Shown here in pieces: positions 8,686 to 18,736 of a stretch of 64,000 nucleotides of DNA (position 1 is its first letter; every line of letters begins with the position of its first letter). The position numbers were made by a program, and so were the translations under genes. The notes below the pieces were generated by a model. That model did not search any database and was not told where the DNA came from. It saw nothing but the letters and a program-made list of their open reading frames with translations. Source of the DNA: Marivirga arenosa (lineage in GTDB: Bacteria; Bacteroidota; Bacteroidia; Cytophagales; Cyclobacteriaceae); NCBI RefSeq assembly GCF_030503895.2, contig NZ_CP129970.2, positions 3,147,001 to 3,211,000 of the forward strand, given 5' to 3'.

Positions 8686-10279
8686 ATTTCTCTAATAATT
8701 CCTGTAAATCAATGAGTTTATTAGCTTCAGATATGGATTTGTCTTTTCTCCATCTTTTGATTCTTGGAAAGCGTAGTGCAATACCTGATTTATGTCGCTT
8801 TGATTCTTGAATGCCCTCGAATGCTATTTCAAAAACCAATGCAGGTTTCACAGTTCTGACAGGACCAAACTTTTCTTTTGTATTTTTTTTGACAAAAGAA
8901 TCAACTTTTTTCATTTCGGCATCTGTAAGTCCAGAATAGGCTTTAGCGAAAGGTATTAATTCATCCTCATGCCAAACAGCCAATGTGTAATCTGAATATA
9001 AATCTGCTCTTCTGCCATGTCCTTTTTGGGCATAAATCATTACGCCATCTATAGTTAATGGAGCAATTTTCCATTTCCACCAGCTTCCTCTTTTTCTACC
9101 AGCTTCATAAACGGAATCTAGGTTTTTTAGCATAATGCCTTCAGTTTTTACTGAACGAGATTTTTTTCTAATCTCCTCTAATTCACTCCAATTATCAAAC
9201 CTTAAACTTTCAGAACTGATTAGCCGACTATCTGATGTTTGCTGAATGATATTATCTAATTCAGCTTTTCTAGTATTAAGTGGTCGATTTCTATAATCCA
9301 GCCCGTTAAACTCAATTAAGTCGTAACTGATAAAAACAACAGGAGCCTTTTTTAATAGATTCTTAGTGACATTTTTGCGTCCAATCCTTGTTTGTAAAAC
9401 TGCAAAAGATAAAGGTTCGCCATTTTCAAATGCAGTGATTTCTCCGTCTAGAACAGTGCCATTTGGTAATTGGTTGGCCATCTCTTTTAGTTCTGGAAAT
9501 TTATCAGTGATTAACTCTTCCCCTCTGCTCCATATGAAAACTTCCTCCTTTCGTTTAATGATTTGGCCTCTTATACCGTCCCATTTCCATTCTGCTTGCC
9601 ATTCTTCCGGTTTTAGCTTTTCTTTTATTTCATTGGTTTCAATTGGGTGTGCCAAATAAAAAGGGTAGGGCCTTGATGCTAAATCTTTGTTATTTTCTTC
9701 TAGTATTAATTCTTGAAAAGTTAATTTGTCAGGTGACCAATCTCCCATTAATCTATGAGCAATAATAGTTTTATCTATATTGTAAGTTTCACTAAGTGCT
9801 TTAGTAATTAAGTTTTGAGATACACCAACTCGCCAGCCACCTGTCATGATTTTTGTGAATACAAATCTCTCTTGTTGATCTAATTCTTGATAAAGAGTAT
9901 ATAATACTTGTTTTTTTTCAATCAGATCTTCATTTCTGATTCTGTTCAAAGTGTTGATATAATAGGTGAGGGGCTTATCCTCAGCATTAGATTTACAATC
10001 TATATTAGCGAGTAGAAGTGAGATTGTTTCAGCTAAATCACCCACTACATGATAAGATTCCTGAAAAAGCCATTCAGGTATGGAGGTCCATTCCATTACC
10101 CATGCTTTTAGTAAGGATGTTTTGACTGCTCTTTTGGGTCTACGATGAGTAAAAAGTGCCAAAGTCCATATTTTATCATGGTCTTCAGCCCTTTTGAAAT
10201 AATGCTTTAGTGCCTCAACTTTATCGTTTGTCTTGTTGGTTTGATCTAATGCCGTAATGAGTTTCGAAAATTCTTTCAA
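8678..10279 (-). CDS. ATP-dependent DNA ligase
   Basis: A 533-aa ATP-dependent ligase, additional to the NAD-dependent LigA expected elsewhere. The adenylation motif EWKWDGIRG contains the nucleotide-accepting Lys, and IWSRGEE, LDGEI, EGIMLKN and WWKWK are the further nucleotidyltransferase motifs. An N-terminal helical DNA-binding domain (about 1-200) precedes them. This architecture matches the bacterial ligases that travel with Lhr-type helicase and PdeM. The gene is first in its cluster; a 43-bp gap separates it from the sensor gene upstream. Confidence 0.94.
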   Translation of the reverse strand: MKEFSKLITALDQTNKTNDKVEALKHYFKRAEDHDKIWTLALFTHRRPKRAVKTSLLKAWVMEWTSIPEWLFQESYHVVGDLAETISLLLANIDCKSNAEDKPLTYYINTLNRIRNEDLIEKKQVLYTLYQELDQQERFVFTKIMTGGWRVGVSQNLITKALSETYNIDKTIIAHRLMGDWSPDKLTFQELILEENNKDLASRPYPFYLAHPIETNEIKEKLKPEEWQAEWKWDGIRGQIIKRKEEVFIWSRGEELITDKFPELKEMANQLPNGTVLDGEITAFENGEPLSFAVLQTRIGRKNVTKNLLKKAPVVFISYDLIEFNGLDYRNRPLNTRKAELDNIIQQTSDSRLISSESLRFDNWSELEEIRKKSRSVKTEGIMLKNLDSVYEAGRKRGSWWKWKIAPLTIDGVMIYAQKGHGRRADLYSDYTLAVWHEDELIPFAKAYSGLTDAEMKKVDSFVKKNTKEKFGPVRTVKPALVFEIAFEGIQESKRHKSGIALRFPRIKRWRKDKSISEANKLIDLQELLEKYG

Positions 10280-10322
10280 GGCTATAGCTTTAAAGAATTA
10301 TAACCAGCATTAAATTATAATG

Positions 10323-12254
10323 TTATTGAAAATTCTCTTTCTTGATAAAAATACAAGCAATTTTAGCAGTATTACCCGATTCATCAGAAACTGGAATACA
10401 ATGAGCAATAATAGGAATTTCATTTCCGCTTTTACCAATTAAAGTGCCAGAAGCACTCAATGACATGCTGTCTGTAATTTTATTCCAAGTTTGTGTCCAA
10501 TCAATATCTTCATCATATATGATTAGCCTCTTTCTATCTAAACCTATAATTTCGTCATTACTCCAACCTGTTTGAATTTGTAATTGATTATTGATATCTA
10601 AAATCTCACCCTCTTTATTAAATTCAGCTACCATAGTTGAAACTCGAACTCCTTGATTAAAGGCCCCCATTTCTTTACTTTGCCTTTCCATTTCCTCTTG
10701 AGTAGCTTCAAGCTCTTCAGCATTTTGTCGCATTTCTTCTTCTTGAGCTTGTAATTGTTCTGCCTTCATTTGAGACTCTTCAAGAAGCTTTTTAGTTTCT
10801 AATGATACTTGAAGGCCTTGAATAGTTGAGGCAATACTTTCACCCACTTTATCAATGAAATTCATATGATATTCTTCATATGGTTGGAATGATGCTAATT
10901 CAATTATTCCGAATATTTCTTCATTCAATTTCATTGGGCTAATTAAAATGTGAGTAGGGGATGCTTCACCTAAACCAGATCGGATGCTAACATAATTTTC
11001 AGGTATTTCAGATAAATAGATGTATTCTTTTTCTAAATAACATTGTCCAACTAAACCTTGACCAGGAGCTAATTCTTTTTCAATGAATTTTTGTCGATGG
11101 TAGGCATAAGCTCCCTTAAGAATGATTTTAATATCATTTTCATTTTCTTTATCAACAATAAATAATGAACCTTGAATAGAATCCGTATATTCTACTAGTT
11201 CAGATATTAAGCTGGCTGAGAGATCCTCTATACTGCTATCATTTTTACGTAGAATATCCCCAAATTTTGCAACTCCCTCATTAAACCAAACTCTTCTTTT
11301 ATCCTGTTCCGCAACGGTTTGCAGTTTATTGCGCATGTCGGCTAAAGACTGACCTAAATGACCTTCGTTATTAAAAACAGATATTTTCGTATTGAAATCA
11401 CCTTTACCAACTTCTTCAGCAAATCGGGTTATTCCCTTTAAATTAAATATTAATTCATTGATACCTTTAATAATGGAATTCATTTCATCTTCCGATTCTT
11501 CTAAATTATCTGGAAGATTACCTTTAGATAGTTCTCTAATATTTGATTTTAGGAAATTTATTCTTTTCAGAACTGATCGAATAATAAATACAGCTATAAT
11601 GCTACTGATAATAGAGGCTATTATGAATTCAATTATAAGCATTAAAGGAATGTTTCTTTCTGCGTCTTGAATATCTTGAATAGCTTCTTGCTCAGCCATT
11701 TGTAATCTATCTTGAATATTTTCTCTTAAAAAAGTTAAATGTAAGATATCGTCTATCGTTGAATCACTATTCAATATTGAATAGTTAAGATTATCAATAG
11801 CTTCTTTTTGGGTTTTCTTTATTTTTGGAAGATGTTCTTTCAGCTCTTCCGTATAAGTGATTACATTTTTGTCTCCATATTCTCTTACTAAGCTATCGAG
11901 TTCATCAACTTTAGGGTATAGTTCATCAGTCCACCATCTTTCTAGATCATTTTTGTAGAAATCATCTTCTGTACTGACGTAACGAAAGGTTAAAATAGTG
12001 GTTAAATCAACCAATTGTTGAACCTCAGCTACTAGCGTATTACTGTTTTTATTTAAAGCAATTAGATTTTTACCATCCTCAATTTGGTTTTTCCAAGCTC
12101 TGTTGCTGCTTACTAACATAATCAATGCGAATGCACCAATTATAATAAAACCTATAGAAATTCTGCCTTGAAGGGTTTTAAAATCAATTCGAACGTAATT
12201 TTTAATATTAAGCTTTCTGTTCTGTTCTTGATTTTGAGAATTTTTATCCGCCAT
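10323..12254 (-). CDS. Membrane sensor with HAMP, GAF and PAS domains, no kinase or other output domain
   Basis: A 643-aa protein: TM helix 1 (about 34-52), a helical periplasmic sensor region, TM helix 2 (about 203-224), HAMP (225-285), GAF (about 330-480), an acidic coiled coil with repeated EEMRQNAEELEATQEEMERQ, and a terminal PAS domain (about 540-640). No histidine kinase, GGDEF, EAL or methyl-accepting signalling tip is present, and the frame stops right after the PAS fold. It resembles the sensory half of hybrid kinases in Cytophagales. It may signal through a partner protein. Confidence 0.8.
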   Translation of the reverse strand: MADKNSQNQEQNRKLNIKNYVRIDFKTLQGRISIGFIIIGAFALIMLVSSNRAWKNQIEDGKNLIALNKNSNTLVAEVQQLVDLTTILTFRYVSTEDDFYKNDLERWWTDELYPKVDELDSLVREYGDKNVITYTEELKEHLPKIKKTQKEAIDNLNYSILNSDSTIDDILHLTFLRENIQDRLQMAEQEAIQDIQDAERNIPLMLIIEFIIASIISSIIAVFIIRSVLKRINFLKSNIRELSKGNLPDNLEESEDEMNSIIKGINELIFNLKGITRFAEEVGKGDFNTKISVFNNEGHLGQSLADMRNKLQTVAEQDKRRVWFNEGVAKFGDILRKNDSSIEDLSASLISELVEYTDSIQGSLFIVDKENENDIKIILKGAYAYHRQKFIEKELAPGQGLVGQCYLEKEYIYLSEIPENYVSIRSGLGEASPTHILISPMKLNEEIFGIIELASFQPYEEYHMNFIDKVGESIASTIQGLQVSLETKKLLEESQMKAEQLQAQEEEMRQNAEELEATQEEMERQSKEMGAFNQGVRVSTMVAEFNKEGEILDINNQLQIQTGWSNDEIIGLDRKRLIIYDEDIDWTQTWNKITDSMSLSASGTLIGKSGNEIPIIAHCIPVSDESGNTAKIACIFIKKENFQ

Positions 12255-12360
12255 TTGATTACTTTTTCTAATGCTTCAATTAATTAGCAAAATAGAAATG
12301 ATTTACTGTAAATACAATAAAAGGTAAGTGAATTGATTTCAGAATTCAGAAAACAATTTT

Positions 12361-12396
12361 AACAAAAAAGGTTAGTTGGATGACCAACTAACCTTT
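12361..12396 (-). terminator. Intrinsic terminator after the membrane pyrophosphatase gene
   Basis: A perfect 13-bp stem (12367-12379 with 12384-12396) with loop ATGA, followed on the minus strand by six T then GTT. It lies 20 bp beyond the stop codon of the pyrophosphatase gene. Confidence 0.9.
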
Positions 12397-12416
12397 CACA
12401 AATCATTTAAAAAAGC

Positions 12417-14624
12417 TTATTTCTCAGCTTGAATCACTTCGCTTTTTTCCACTACTATTTCTTTAACCTCTTTCTTCACTTCTGCAGTGCTATGGTCCTT
12501 AACAGAAATGTGAGGAGCGATAACTAATGCTACAATAGACATTAATTTAATTAAGATGTTCATAGATGGGCCAGAAGTATCTTTAAAAGGATCACCAACG
12601 GTATCACCAGTCACTGATGCTTTATGAGCTTCAGATCCTTTATACTCCATTTTGCCATTAATTTCTACTCCTTTTTCGAATGATTTTTTAGCATTGTCCC
12701 AAGCACCACCAGCGTTATTCTGGAATATTCCCATTAAAACACCTGAAACGGTAACACCTGCTAATAATCCACCTAAGATTTCTGCAGAAGAAGTATCTTC
12801 AAATACTCCTTTTAAACCAAATCCAACTAATAAAGGAACGATTAACGCAATAGCACCTGGCAAAATCATTTCACGAATAGAGGCTTTAGTAGAGATGTCT
12901 ACACATTTTTCATACTCTGGTTTAGTTGTACCTTCCATAATGCCAGGCATTTCTTTAAACTGTCTTCTTACTTCTTGTACCATATCCATTGCAGCTCTAC
13001 CTACAGCAGCTATTGCTAATGAAGAGAAGATGAATGGAATCATACCCCCAACAAATAAAGCAGCCAATACAGGAGCTTTGTAAATATCAATTGAGTCAAT
13101 GCCGGAAATACCAACGAAAGCTGCAAAAAGAGCTAATGCAGTTAATGCAGCAGAAGCAATAGCAAAGCCTTTACCCGTTGCAGCAGTAGTATTACCAACC
13201 GCATCAAGGTTATCAGTTCTATCTCTTACTTCTTCAGGTAATCCGCTCATTTCTGCAATACCACCTGCATTATCAGCAATAGGACCGAAAGCATCAATCG
13301 CTAATTGCATAGCTGTAGTTGCCATCATACCAGCAGCAGCAATTGCTACTCCGTATAAACCAGCGAAAGAATAAGAAACTACTATACCTACCGCTAAAAC
13401 TAATATTGGCAATACAGTTGACTGCATTCCTACTGCTAAACCACCAATGATGTTAGTAGCAGAACCAGTACTAGATTGTTTCACTATAGATAATACAGGT
13501 TTTTTACCCATAGAGGTATAGTATTCTGTAATGATACTCATAAGAGCACCTACAATAAGACCTGTAAATATAGCCCAGAATACATCCATACTACCAAATT
13601 CGAAACCACGGATAACAAGTGTTTCTGGTAACATGTAGTCCACTAAGAAATAGGAAGCTATAACGGTAAGAATGATCGAAGACCAGTTTCCCCAGTTCAG
13701 TGCCTTTTGAACACTATCAGTTTCATTTTTAACTCTAACGAAAAGAGTACCTACAATAGAGAATACTAATCCTAAACCTGCAATTATCATGGGTAAAAGG
13801 ATAGGTGCAATACCACCAAACTGATCTTCAGAGATGATTTCTCTACCTAATACCATTGAAGCTAAGATAGTAGCTACATAAGAACCAAATAAATCGGCTC
13901 CCATACCTGCAACATCTCCAACATTATCTCCAACATTATCTGCAATAGTTGCAGGGTTTCTTGGATCATCCTCTGGAATTCCAGCTTCAACCTTACCCAC
14001 TAAATCAGCACCAACATCGGCAGCTTTCGTATAGATACCACCACCAACTCTGGCGAATAATGCAATTGATTCAGCTCCTAAAGAAAAACCTGCTAACACT
14101 TCTAATGCTTTTTCCATTTCCAAACCGTTTACATCACCACCAGTTTGTAATACATAAAGGTTATAGAAGAAAATAAATAGAGTACCCATTCCAAAAACTG
14201 CAAGGCCTGCAACACCAAGCCCCATTACAGTGCCACCTGAAAATGATACTTTCAAAGCTTTTGCTAGACTAGTTTTTGCGGATTGAGTAGTTCTCACATT
14301 CGCTTTAGTAGCAATATTCATTCCTACGTAACCTGCAAATGCTGAAAAAATAGCACCTATAATAAATGAAATTGCAATTACAGGAGATGATGTTTCCACT
14401 AATGTGCCAGAATATGCCAATAATATACCGGCAATGATCACAAAGTAGAACATTACCTTCCATTCGGCTTTTAAAAATGCCATAGCACCTTTTGCTATGT
14501 ATCCAGCTAATTCTTGCATCCTCTCATCACCGGCATCTTGCTTCGATACCCATGCGGATTTGATAGCCATAACAATCAGTCCCACAATCCCGAGAATCGG
14601 GACAATCCAGATAATATTGCTCAT
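12417..14624 (-). CDS. hppA: Membrane-bound ion-translocating pyrophosphatase (K+-stimulated type)
   Basis: A 735-aa protein with about 16 TM helices. It couples hydrolysis of pyrophosphate to pumping of H+ and/or Na+ across the inner membrane. The active-site motifs [11 protein letters not shown] and [17 protein letters not shown] are intact, and [10 protein letters not shown] carries Ala where K+-independent enzymes have Lys, so it should be K+-stimulated. Ion specificity cannot be read with certainty. A charged C-terminal tail ends the protein. For a marine bacterium, Na+ pumping is plausible. It is a single-gene unit with its own promoter-like site and terminator. Confidence 0.96.
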   Translation of the reverse strand: MSNIIWIVPILGIVGLIVMAIKSAWVSKQDAGDERMQELAGYIAKGAMAFLKAEWKVMFYFVIIAGILLAYSGTLVETSSPVIAISFIIGAIFSAFAGYVGMNIATKANVRTTQSAKTSLAKALKVSFSGGTVMGLGVAGLAVFGMGTLFIFFYNLYVLQTGGDVNGLEMEKALEVLAGFSLGAESIALFARVGGGIYTKAADVGADLVGKVEAGIPEDDPRNPATIADNVGDNVGDVAGMGADLFGSYVATILASMVLGREIISEDQFGGIAPILLPMIIAGLGLVFSIVGTLFVRVKNETDSVQKALNWGNWSSIILTVIASYFLVDYMLPETLVIRGFEFGSMDVFWAIFTGLIVGALMSIITEYYTSMGKKPVLSIVKQSSTGSATNIIGGLAVGMQSTVLPILVLAVGIVVSYSFAGLYGVAIAAAGMMATTAMQLAIDAFGPIADNAGGIAEMSGLPEEVRDRTDNLDAVGNTTAATGKGFAIASAALTALALFAAFVGISGIDSIDIYKAPVLAALFVGGMIPFIFSSLAIAAVGRAAMDMVQEVRRQFKEMPGIMEGTTKPEYEKCVDISTKASIREMILPGAIALIVPLLVGFGLKGVFEDTSSAEILGGLLAGVTVSGVLMGIFQNNAGGAWDNAKKSFEKGVEINGKMEYKGSEAHKASVTGDTVGDPFKDTSGPSMNILIKLMSIVALVIAPHISVKDHSTAEVKKEVKEIVVEKSEVIQAEK

Positions 14625-14652
14625 AAGTTTTAGTTATTTTTTTGAAACCCTG

Positions 14653-14683
14653 CAAATATAGAGGGATGATTGGTAAATGGAAA
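14653..14683 (-). promoter_or_regulatory. Bacteroidota-type promoter for the pyrophosphatase gene
   Basis: On the minus strand TATATTTG (14660-14653) fits the -7 consensus TAnnTTTG, with TTTC (14683-14680) 19 bp upstream close to the -33 TTTG. It is about 30 bp upstream of the ATG. Confidence 0.55.
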
Positions 14684-14843
14684 TAAATTCCTCAAAGAAA
14701 ATGATGAATTGTTAATCTACTTCATTTCCATAATTCATTTGGTAAATAATAGATATGAGGTATAAATGAACTATAAGCTCATAAAAATAGAGAAGACTAT
14801 TGTTTATAAGCAATCGGATAAAGCAATATGTGGTCTTAAATAA

Positions 14844-14875
14844 AAAAAGTTCTTTAGAGTACTAAAGAACTTTTT
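14844..14875. terminator. Bidirectional terminator-like hairpin
   Basis: A perfect 14-bp stem (14844-14857 with 14862-14875) with loop AGTA, A-run on the left and T-run on the right. It follows the 135-aa unknown gene on the minus strand. The rest of 14625-14897 is AT-rich with no gene visible. Confidence 0.85.
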
Positions 14876-14897
14876 AGTTTATGCTATTAATTAAGAA

Positions 14898-15305
14898 TTA
14901 GCTCGCTTTCCAAACCACTTCTTTGTGGTCATTTCCAGCTTGTAAAACTATTCTTGTAGGTTTTGGAGCTAATGCTAATGTAACTTTAGAGCTGGCGAAA
15001 TCATCAGCTTCAACTAACACTCCATGTCCTGGAGCTACATCAATTGTATCTTCAGTAACAACATATTCATCAGCTAAATAGGCAATCGGAAGCAAAACAT
15101 CATTGTCTGGGCAGAATTCATCATGAACGTCTGCTAATGCTTCTTCCAAGTATTCACCATAATTTTCTTGGAAATCATCCTCTAAATCATGAAGTTCTTC
15201 TTCGATTTTGTCATAATCATTATCAGCATAAGTCAATTTACTTAAAGCAATTTTTGCCTTTACCAATGCTGTCAAATCTTCATCTAACTTTTTAATATCT
15301 ATCAT
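14898..15305 (-). CDS. Conserved-looking acidic protein of unknown function
   Basis: A 135-aa soluble protein that I do not recognise. The N-terminal half is helical and very acidic (DYDKIEEELHDLEDDFQENYGEYLEEALADVHDEF); the C-terminal half looks beta-rich (VLVEADDFASSKVTLALAPKPTRIVLQ). No signal peptide or Cys pattern. It starts about 160 bp from the divergent HPPD gene and has its own terminator, with good codon structure throughout, so it is a real gene. The divergent placement does not prove a link with tyrosine breakdown. Confidence 0.75.
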   Translation of the reverse strand: MIDIKKLDEDLTALVKAKIALSKLTYADNDYDKIEEELHDLEDDFQENYGEYLEEALADVHDEFCPDNDVLLPIAYLADEYVVTEDTIDVAPGHGVLVEADDFASSKVTLALAPKPTRIVLQAGNDHKEVVWKAS

Positions 15306-15399
15306 GCTATGCGCTATTGTTTTCTGAATGTAAAATTCTTTAGATTGAAATTAACTTCCAAGTAATACGAGCACTATTTAGTAATAGTTTTGGATTTAA

Positions 15400-15430
15400 T
15401 TTCTATAAGTGGTCAAAATGCATAATTTTG
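15400..15430 (+). promoter_or_regulatory. Bacteroidota-type promoter for HPPD
   Basis: TAATTTTG (15423-15430) fits the -7 consensus TAnnTTTG and TTTC (15400-15403) lies 19 bp upstream at the -33 place. The HPPD start codon is 35 bp downstream. Confidence 0.55.
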
Positions 15431-15464
15431 AATATAATTAATTTTAAAATTGATTTAAAAGACT

Positions 15465-16559
15465 ATGGAACAGGATTTTTTGCCTATAAATGGCACCGAT
15501 TACATTGAATTTTATGTTGGAAATGCTAAGCAATCAGCCATGTATTATCAAACGGCTTTTGGTTTTGAGTTAAAAGCCTACGCTGGTCCGGAAACAGGCA
15601 TTAAGGATAGGGCTTCATATATGTTGCAACAAGGCAAGATCCGTTTGGTATTAACTTCTTCCTTAGAGCCGGATTCCGAAATTGCAGAACATGTTAGATT
15701 ACACGGAGATGGAGTTAAAGTATTAGCACTTTGGGTTGATGATGCTGAGTTATCTTTTAATGAAACCACTAAAAGAGGGGCAAAAGCACATTCTGAACCC
15801 AAAACTATTAAAGATGAGCATGGAGAAGTAACAGTAGCTTCTATTCATACTTATGGTGATACGCTTCACACATTTGTTAACAGACAAAATTATAGTGGGG
15901 TATTCTTACCTGGCTATGTTGAAAAAACAAGTGAATTACCTGCAAGCCCTATAGGTTTAAAATATGTTGACCATTGCGTAGGTAATGTAGGATGGGGTGA
16001 AATGAACAAATGGGTTGATTTTTACAGAGATGTTATGGGCTTCAACTTATTAATTACTTTTGATGATAAAGATATTTCTACTGATTATACTGCCCTAATG
16101 TCTAAAGTGGTTTCTAATGGGAATGGATTTATCAAATTCCCTATTAATGAGCCAGCTGAGGGTAAGAAAAAATCTCAAATTGAGGAGTATATAGATTTTT
16201 ATAAAGGAGCAGGCGTTCAGCATATTGCCATTGCAACTGATGACATCGTGGATACTGTATCTGAAATGAGAAGAAGGGGGGTTGAATTCTTGAGGGTTCC
16301 AGATGTTTATTATGACGATTTATTCGAAAGGGTAGGAGAAATAGATGAGGATATAGAACCCATCAGAGAAAATAATATTTTGGTAGATAGAGATGATGAA
16401 GGATATCTACTTCAAATCTTTACAAAACCAGTTCAGGATAGACCAACTGTCTTCTATGAAATTATACAAAGAAAAGGAGCCAAGTCTTTCGGTAAAGGTA
16501 ATTTCAAAGCCTTATTTGAAGCAATTGAAAGAGAACAAGAGCTGAGAGGGAACTTATAA
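15465..16559 (+). CDS. hppD: 4-hydroxyphenylpyruvate dioxygenase
   Basis: A 364-aa vicinal-oxygen-chelate enzyme converting 4-hydroxyphenylpyruvate to homogentisate in tyrosine degradation. The three iron ligands are visible: His in YVDHCVGNV, His in GVQHIAIATDD and Glu in FYEIIQRKG. The last motif with RKGAKSFGKGNFKALFEAIE is diagnostic for HPPD. Two glyoxalase-like halves are present and the length is usual. No homogentisate dioxygenase gene is adjacent. It is a single-gene unit with a promoter-like site and a strong terminator. Confidence 0.97.
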   Translation: MEQDFLPINGTDYIEFYVGNAKQSAMYYQTAFGFELKAYAGPETGIKDRASYMLQQGKIRLVLTSSLEPDSEIAEHVRLHGDGVKVLALWVDDAELSFNETTKRGAKAHSEPKTIKDEHGEVTVASIHTYGDTLHTFVNRQNYSGVFLPGYVEKTSELPASPIGLKYVDHCVGNVGWGEMNKWVDFYRDVMGFNLLITFDDKDISTDYTALMSKVVSNGNGFIKFPINEPAEGKKKSQIEEYIDFYKGAGVQHIAIATDDIVDTVSEMRRRGVEFLRVPDVYYDDLFERVGEIDEDIEPIRENNILVDRDDEGYLLQIFTKPVQDRPTVFYEIIQRKGAKSFGKGNFKALFEAIEREQELRGNL

Positions 16560-16593
16560 TAATCTGCTCATAAGAGCAATTAAAAAATGAACC

Positions 16594-16628
16594 AAAAAAC
16601 CACAGCCTTTTTTAGCTGTGGTTTTTTT
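16594..16628 (+). terminator. Intrinsic terminator after HPPD
   Basis: A 13-bp stem (16594-16606 with 16615-16627) with an 8-nt loop and a T-run at its end, about 35 bp after the HPPD stop codon. Confidence 0.9.
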
Positions 16629-16800
16629 ATGCTTAAAGCGCTTTAAAGACAATTTTTGTTTTTTGCTAGCACATTATTCAGTAATTTAACTTTCATTATT
16701 ATTTGATTATCTAAAAGATTTGCAGTGAGAATCAATTCTAATCTTAAGAGATCATAATTAGTCGTTATTCAGATTTTATTAATTAAAAATAAGAACCATC

Positions 16801-18522
16801 ATGACAAGTCAGGAAAAAGCCCAGCAGTGGTTAGACAGTAAAGCTGTGGATGAGGCTACTAAAAAACAGATAAGAGATTTACAGGAAAATAATAAAGAAG
16901 AATTTGAAGAATCTTTTTATAAAGATTTAGAATTTGGAACTGGTGGTTTGCGTGGCATAATGGGAGTTGGGAGTAACCGTATGAATAAATACACCTTAGG
17001 GATGGCTACTCAAGGTTTAAGTAATTACTTGAACAAAACATTTAAAGAACAAGGTGTTTCTGTGGCAATTGCTCACGATTGTAGAAATAATGCAGATGAA
17101 TTTGCTAATGTTGTGGCAGATGTTTTTACAGCTAATGATATAAAAGTATTCTTTTTTGAAGCTTTAAGACCAACGCCAGAATTATCATTTGCTATTCGTC
17201 ATTTAGGCTGTAAAAGTGGTGTAGTGTTAACGGCTTCGCATAATCCGAAAGAATATAATGGTTATAAAGCGTATTGGACAGATGGAGCTCAAATGGTTGC
17301 GCCTCACGATATGAATGTGATGAATGAAGTTCAATCTATCTCCTCCATTGATGATGTTTCCTTCGAAAGAAAAGATGCCCTTATTGAATATATAGGAGAA
17401 GATTTAGATGAAGCTTATTTAGAAGAAATCAAGAAATTGAGACTATTTCCTGACGCCAGTGAAAATGATAAATCAATTGATATAGTATTTTCTTCCATTC
17501 ATGGTACAGGAATTACACTAGTGCCTAAAGCATTAGAATCCTTCGGCTTTAAAAATGTACATATCGTAGAAGAACAGTCAGAACCCAATGGAGATTTTCC
17601 TACTGTTGTTTATCCTAATCCTGAAGAGAAGGAAGCCATGTCTATGGCATTAGCTAAAGGAAAAGAAGTTGATGCAGATATTGTGATGGCTACAGATCCG
17701 GATTCTGATAGGGTAGGGATTGCCATTAAAAATGGGAATAATGAATTTGAATTGCTTAACGGGAATCAAACAGGCTCACTATTAATCTATTATCTGTTAA
17801 GTAGATGGAATGATTTAGGAAAATTGGATGGCAATCAATATATCGTTAAAACCATAGTTACTACAGAACTATTTAAAAATATAGCAGAAGCCTACAAAGT
17901 AGATTGTTATGATACCCTCACTGGTTTTAAAAATATCGCAGCTGTAATTAGAGAATTAGAAGGTAAGAAAACTTTTATAGGCGGTGGTGAGGAAAGCTAT
18001 GGCTATATGATTAGTGATTATGTACGCGATAAGGATGCTATTGCTTCCGTTGCAATGATAGCTGAAATGACCTCTTACGTTAAGTCAAAAGGAAAGACTT
18101 TATATGATTATCTGATTGAGATGTATCTGAAATTTGGTTTTTATCGGGAGGATTTGGTTTCCATTACTAAGAAAGGTAAATCAGGTAGTGAGGAAATTAA
18201 GGCTATGATGACTAGGTTTAGAGAAGAACCCCCTAAAAGCCTTGCAGGGACAAAGGTTTTAAAGGTAAGAGATTATCAGAAGTCAACAATTTTAGATTTA
18301 GAGACTGGTAAAAAGTCAAGATTAGATTTTCCAGCATCTAATGTGTTACAATTCTTCCTAGAGGATGGTAGTAAAATTTCTGCAAGACCTTCTGGCACAG
18401 AACCTAAGATTAAATTCTATGTGAGTGTGAAGGGGAGCTTAAATTCAAAAGATAGCTTCGAAAGTGATTTTGCTGAATTGGGGAATATCATTAAAGCCTA
18501 TTTAGATGATTTGGATTTGTAA
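16801..18522 (+). CDS. Phosphohexomutase (phosphoglucomutase/phosphomannomutase family)
   Basis: A 573-aa alpha-D-phosphohexomutase that moves phosphate between C1 and C6 of a hexose. The phosphoserine loop is LTASHNPKEYNGYK, the metal loop DPDSDRVG, the sugar loop GGGEESYGY and the phosphate loop RPSGTEPKIKFY. The size and GTGGLRGIMGVGSNRMN near the start match the PgcA-type glucose/mannose mutases. Substrate choice cannot be fixed from motifs. It stands alone; 240 bp of AT-rich DNA with the HPPD terminator precede it. Confidence 0.93.
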   Translation: MTSQEKAQQWLDSKAVDEATKKQIRDLQENNKEEFEESFYKDLEFGTGGLRGIMGVGSNRMNKYTLGMATQGLSNYLNKTFKEQGVSVAIAHDCRNNADEFANVVADVFTANDIKVFFFEALRPTPELSFAIRHLGCKSGVVLTASHNPKEYNGYKAYWTDGAQMVAPHDMNVMNEVQSISSIDDVSFERKDALIEYIGEDLDEAYLEEIKKLRLFPDASENDKSIDIVFSSIHGTGITLVPKALESFGFKNVHIVEEQSEPNGDFPTVVYPNPEEKEAMSMALAKGKEVDADIVMATDPDSDRVGIAIKNGNNEFELLNGNQTGSLLIYYLLSRWNDLGKLDGNQYIVKTIVTTELFKNIAEAYKVDCYDTLTGFKNIAAVIRELEGKKTFIGGGEESYGYMISDYVRDKDAIASVAMIAEMTSYVKSKGKTLYDYLIEMYLKFGFYREDLVSITKKGKSGSEEIKAMMTRFREEPPKSLAGTKVLKVRDYQKSTILDLETGKKSRLDFPASNVLQFFLEDGSKISARPSGTEPKIKFYVSVKGSLNSKDSFESDFAELGNIIKAYLDDLDL

Positions 18523-18551
18523 CGCGTACTGAAACTTTGAGTCAATAGGAT

Positions 18552-18659
18552 AGATCTCTTTCTTCACAGAAGTGACGCCCGAGATTTAGTTAGTAGATTT
18601 AGATATTTGTTATCATTTGATCTAAGATCTGTGCGTCATTCCTATGAAGACAGGAATCT
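18552..18659. repeat. MITE-like or REP-like element with imperfect 38-bp inverted arms
   Basis: The left arm (18552-18589) and the reverse complement of the right arm (18622-18659) agree at about 26 of 38 positions without gaps. Shared blocks include TCTTCA and TGACGC, and a 32-bp spacer separates the arms. The element fills most of the gap between the phosphohexomutase and phosphoesterase genes and is non-coding. Just downstream a short hairpin (18665-18672 with 18676-18683) follows. Whether it is dispersed cannot be seen from one copy. Confidence 0.55.
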
Positions 18660-18736
18660 GTTTGTTTTAACCAAAGGTTAAAAAACCTGTTCGCTTTGAG
18701 TTTTTCTTAATCTGCAACAAAAATAACTACCAATTT

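Noticed and set aside
12652-13374. Open frames on the plus strand opposite the pyrophosphatase gene
   Set aside because: They are antisense shadows with Ala/Pro-rich translations and no homology; the minus-strand enzyme is unequivocal.
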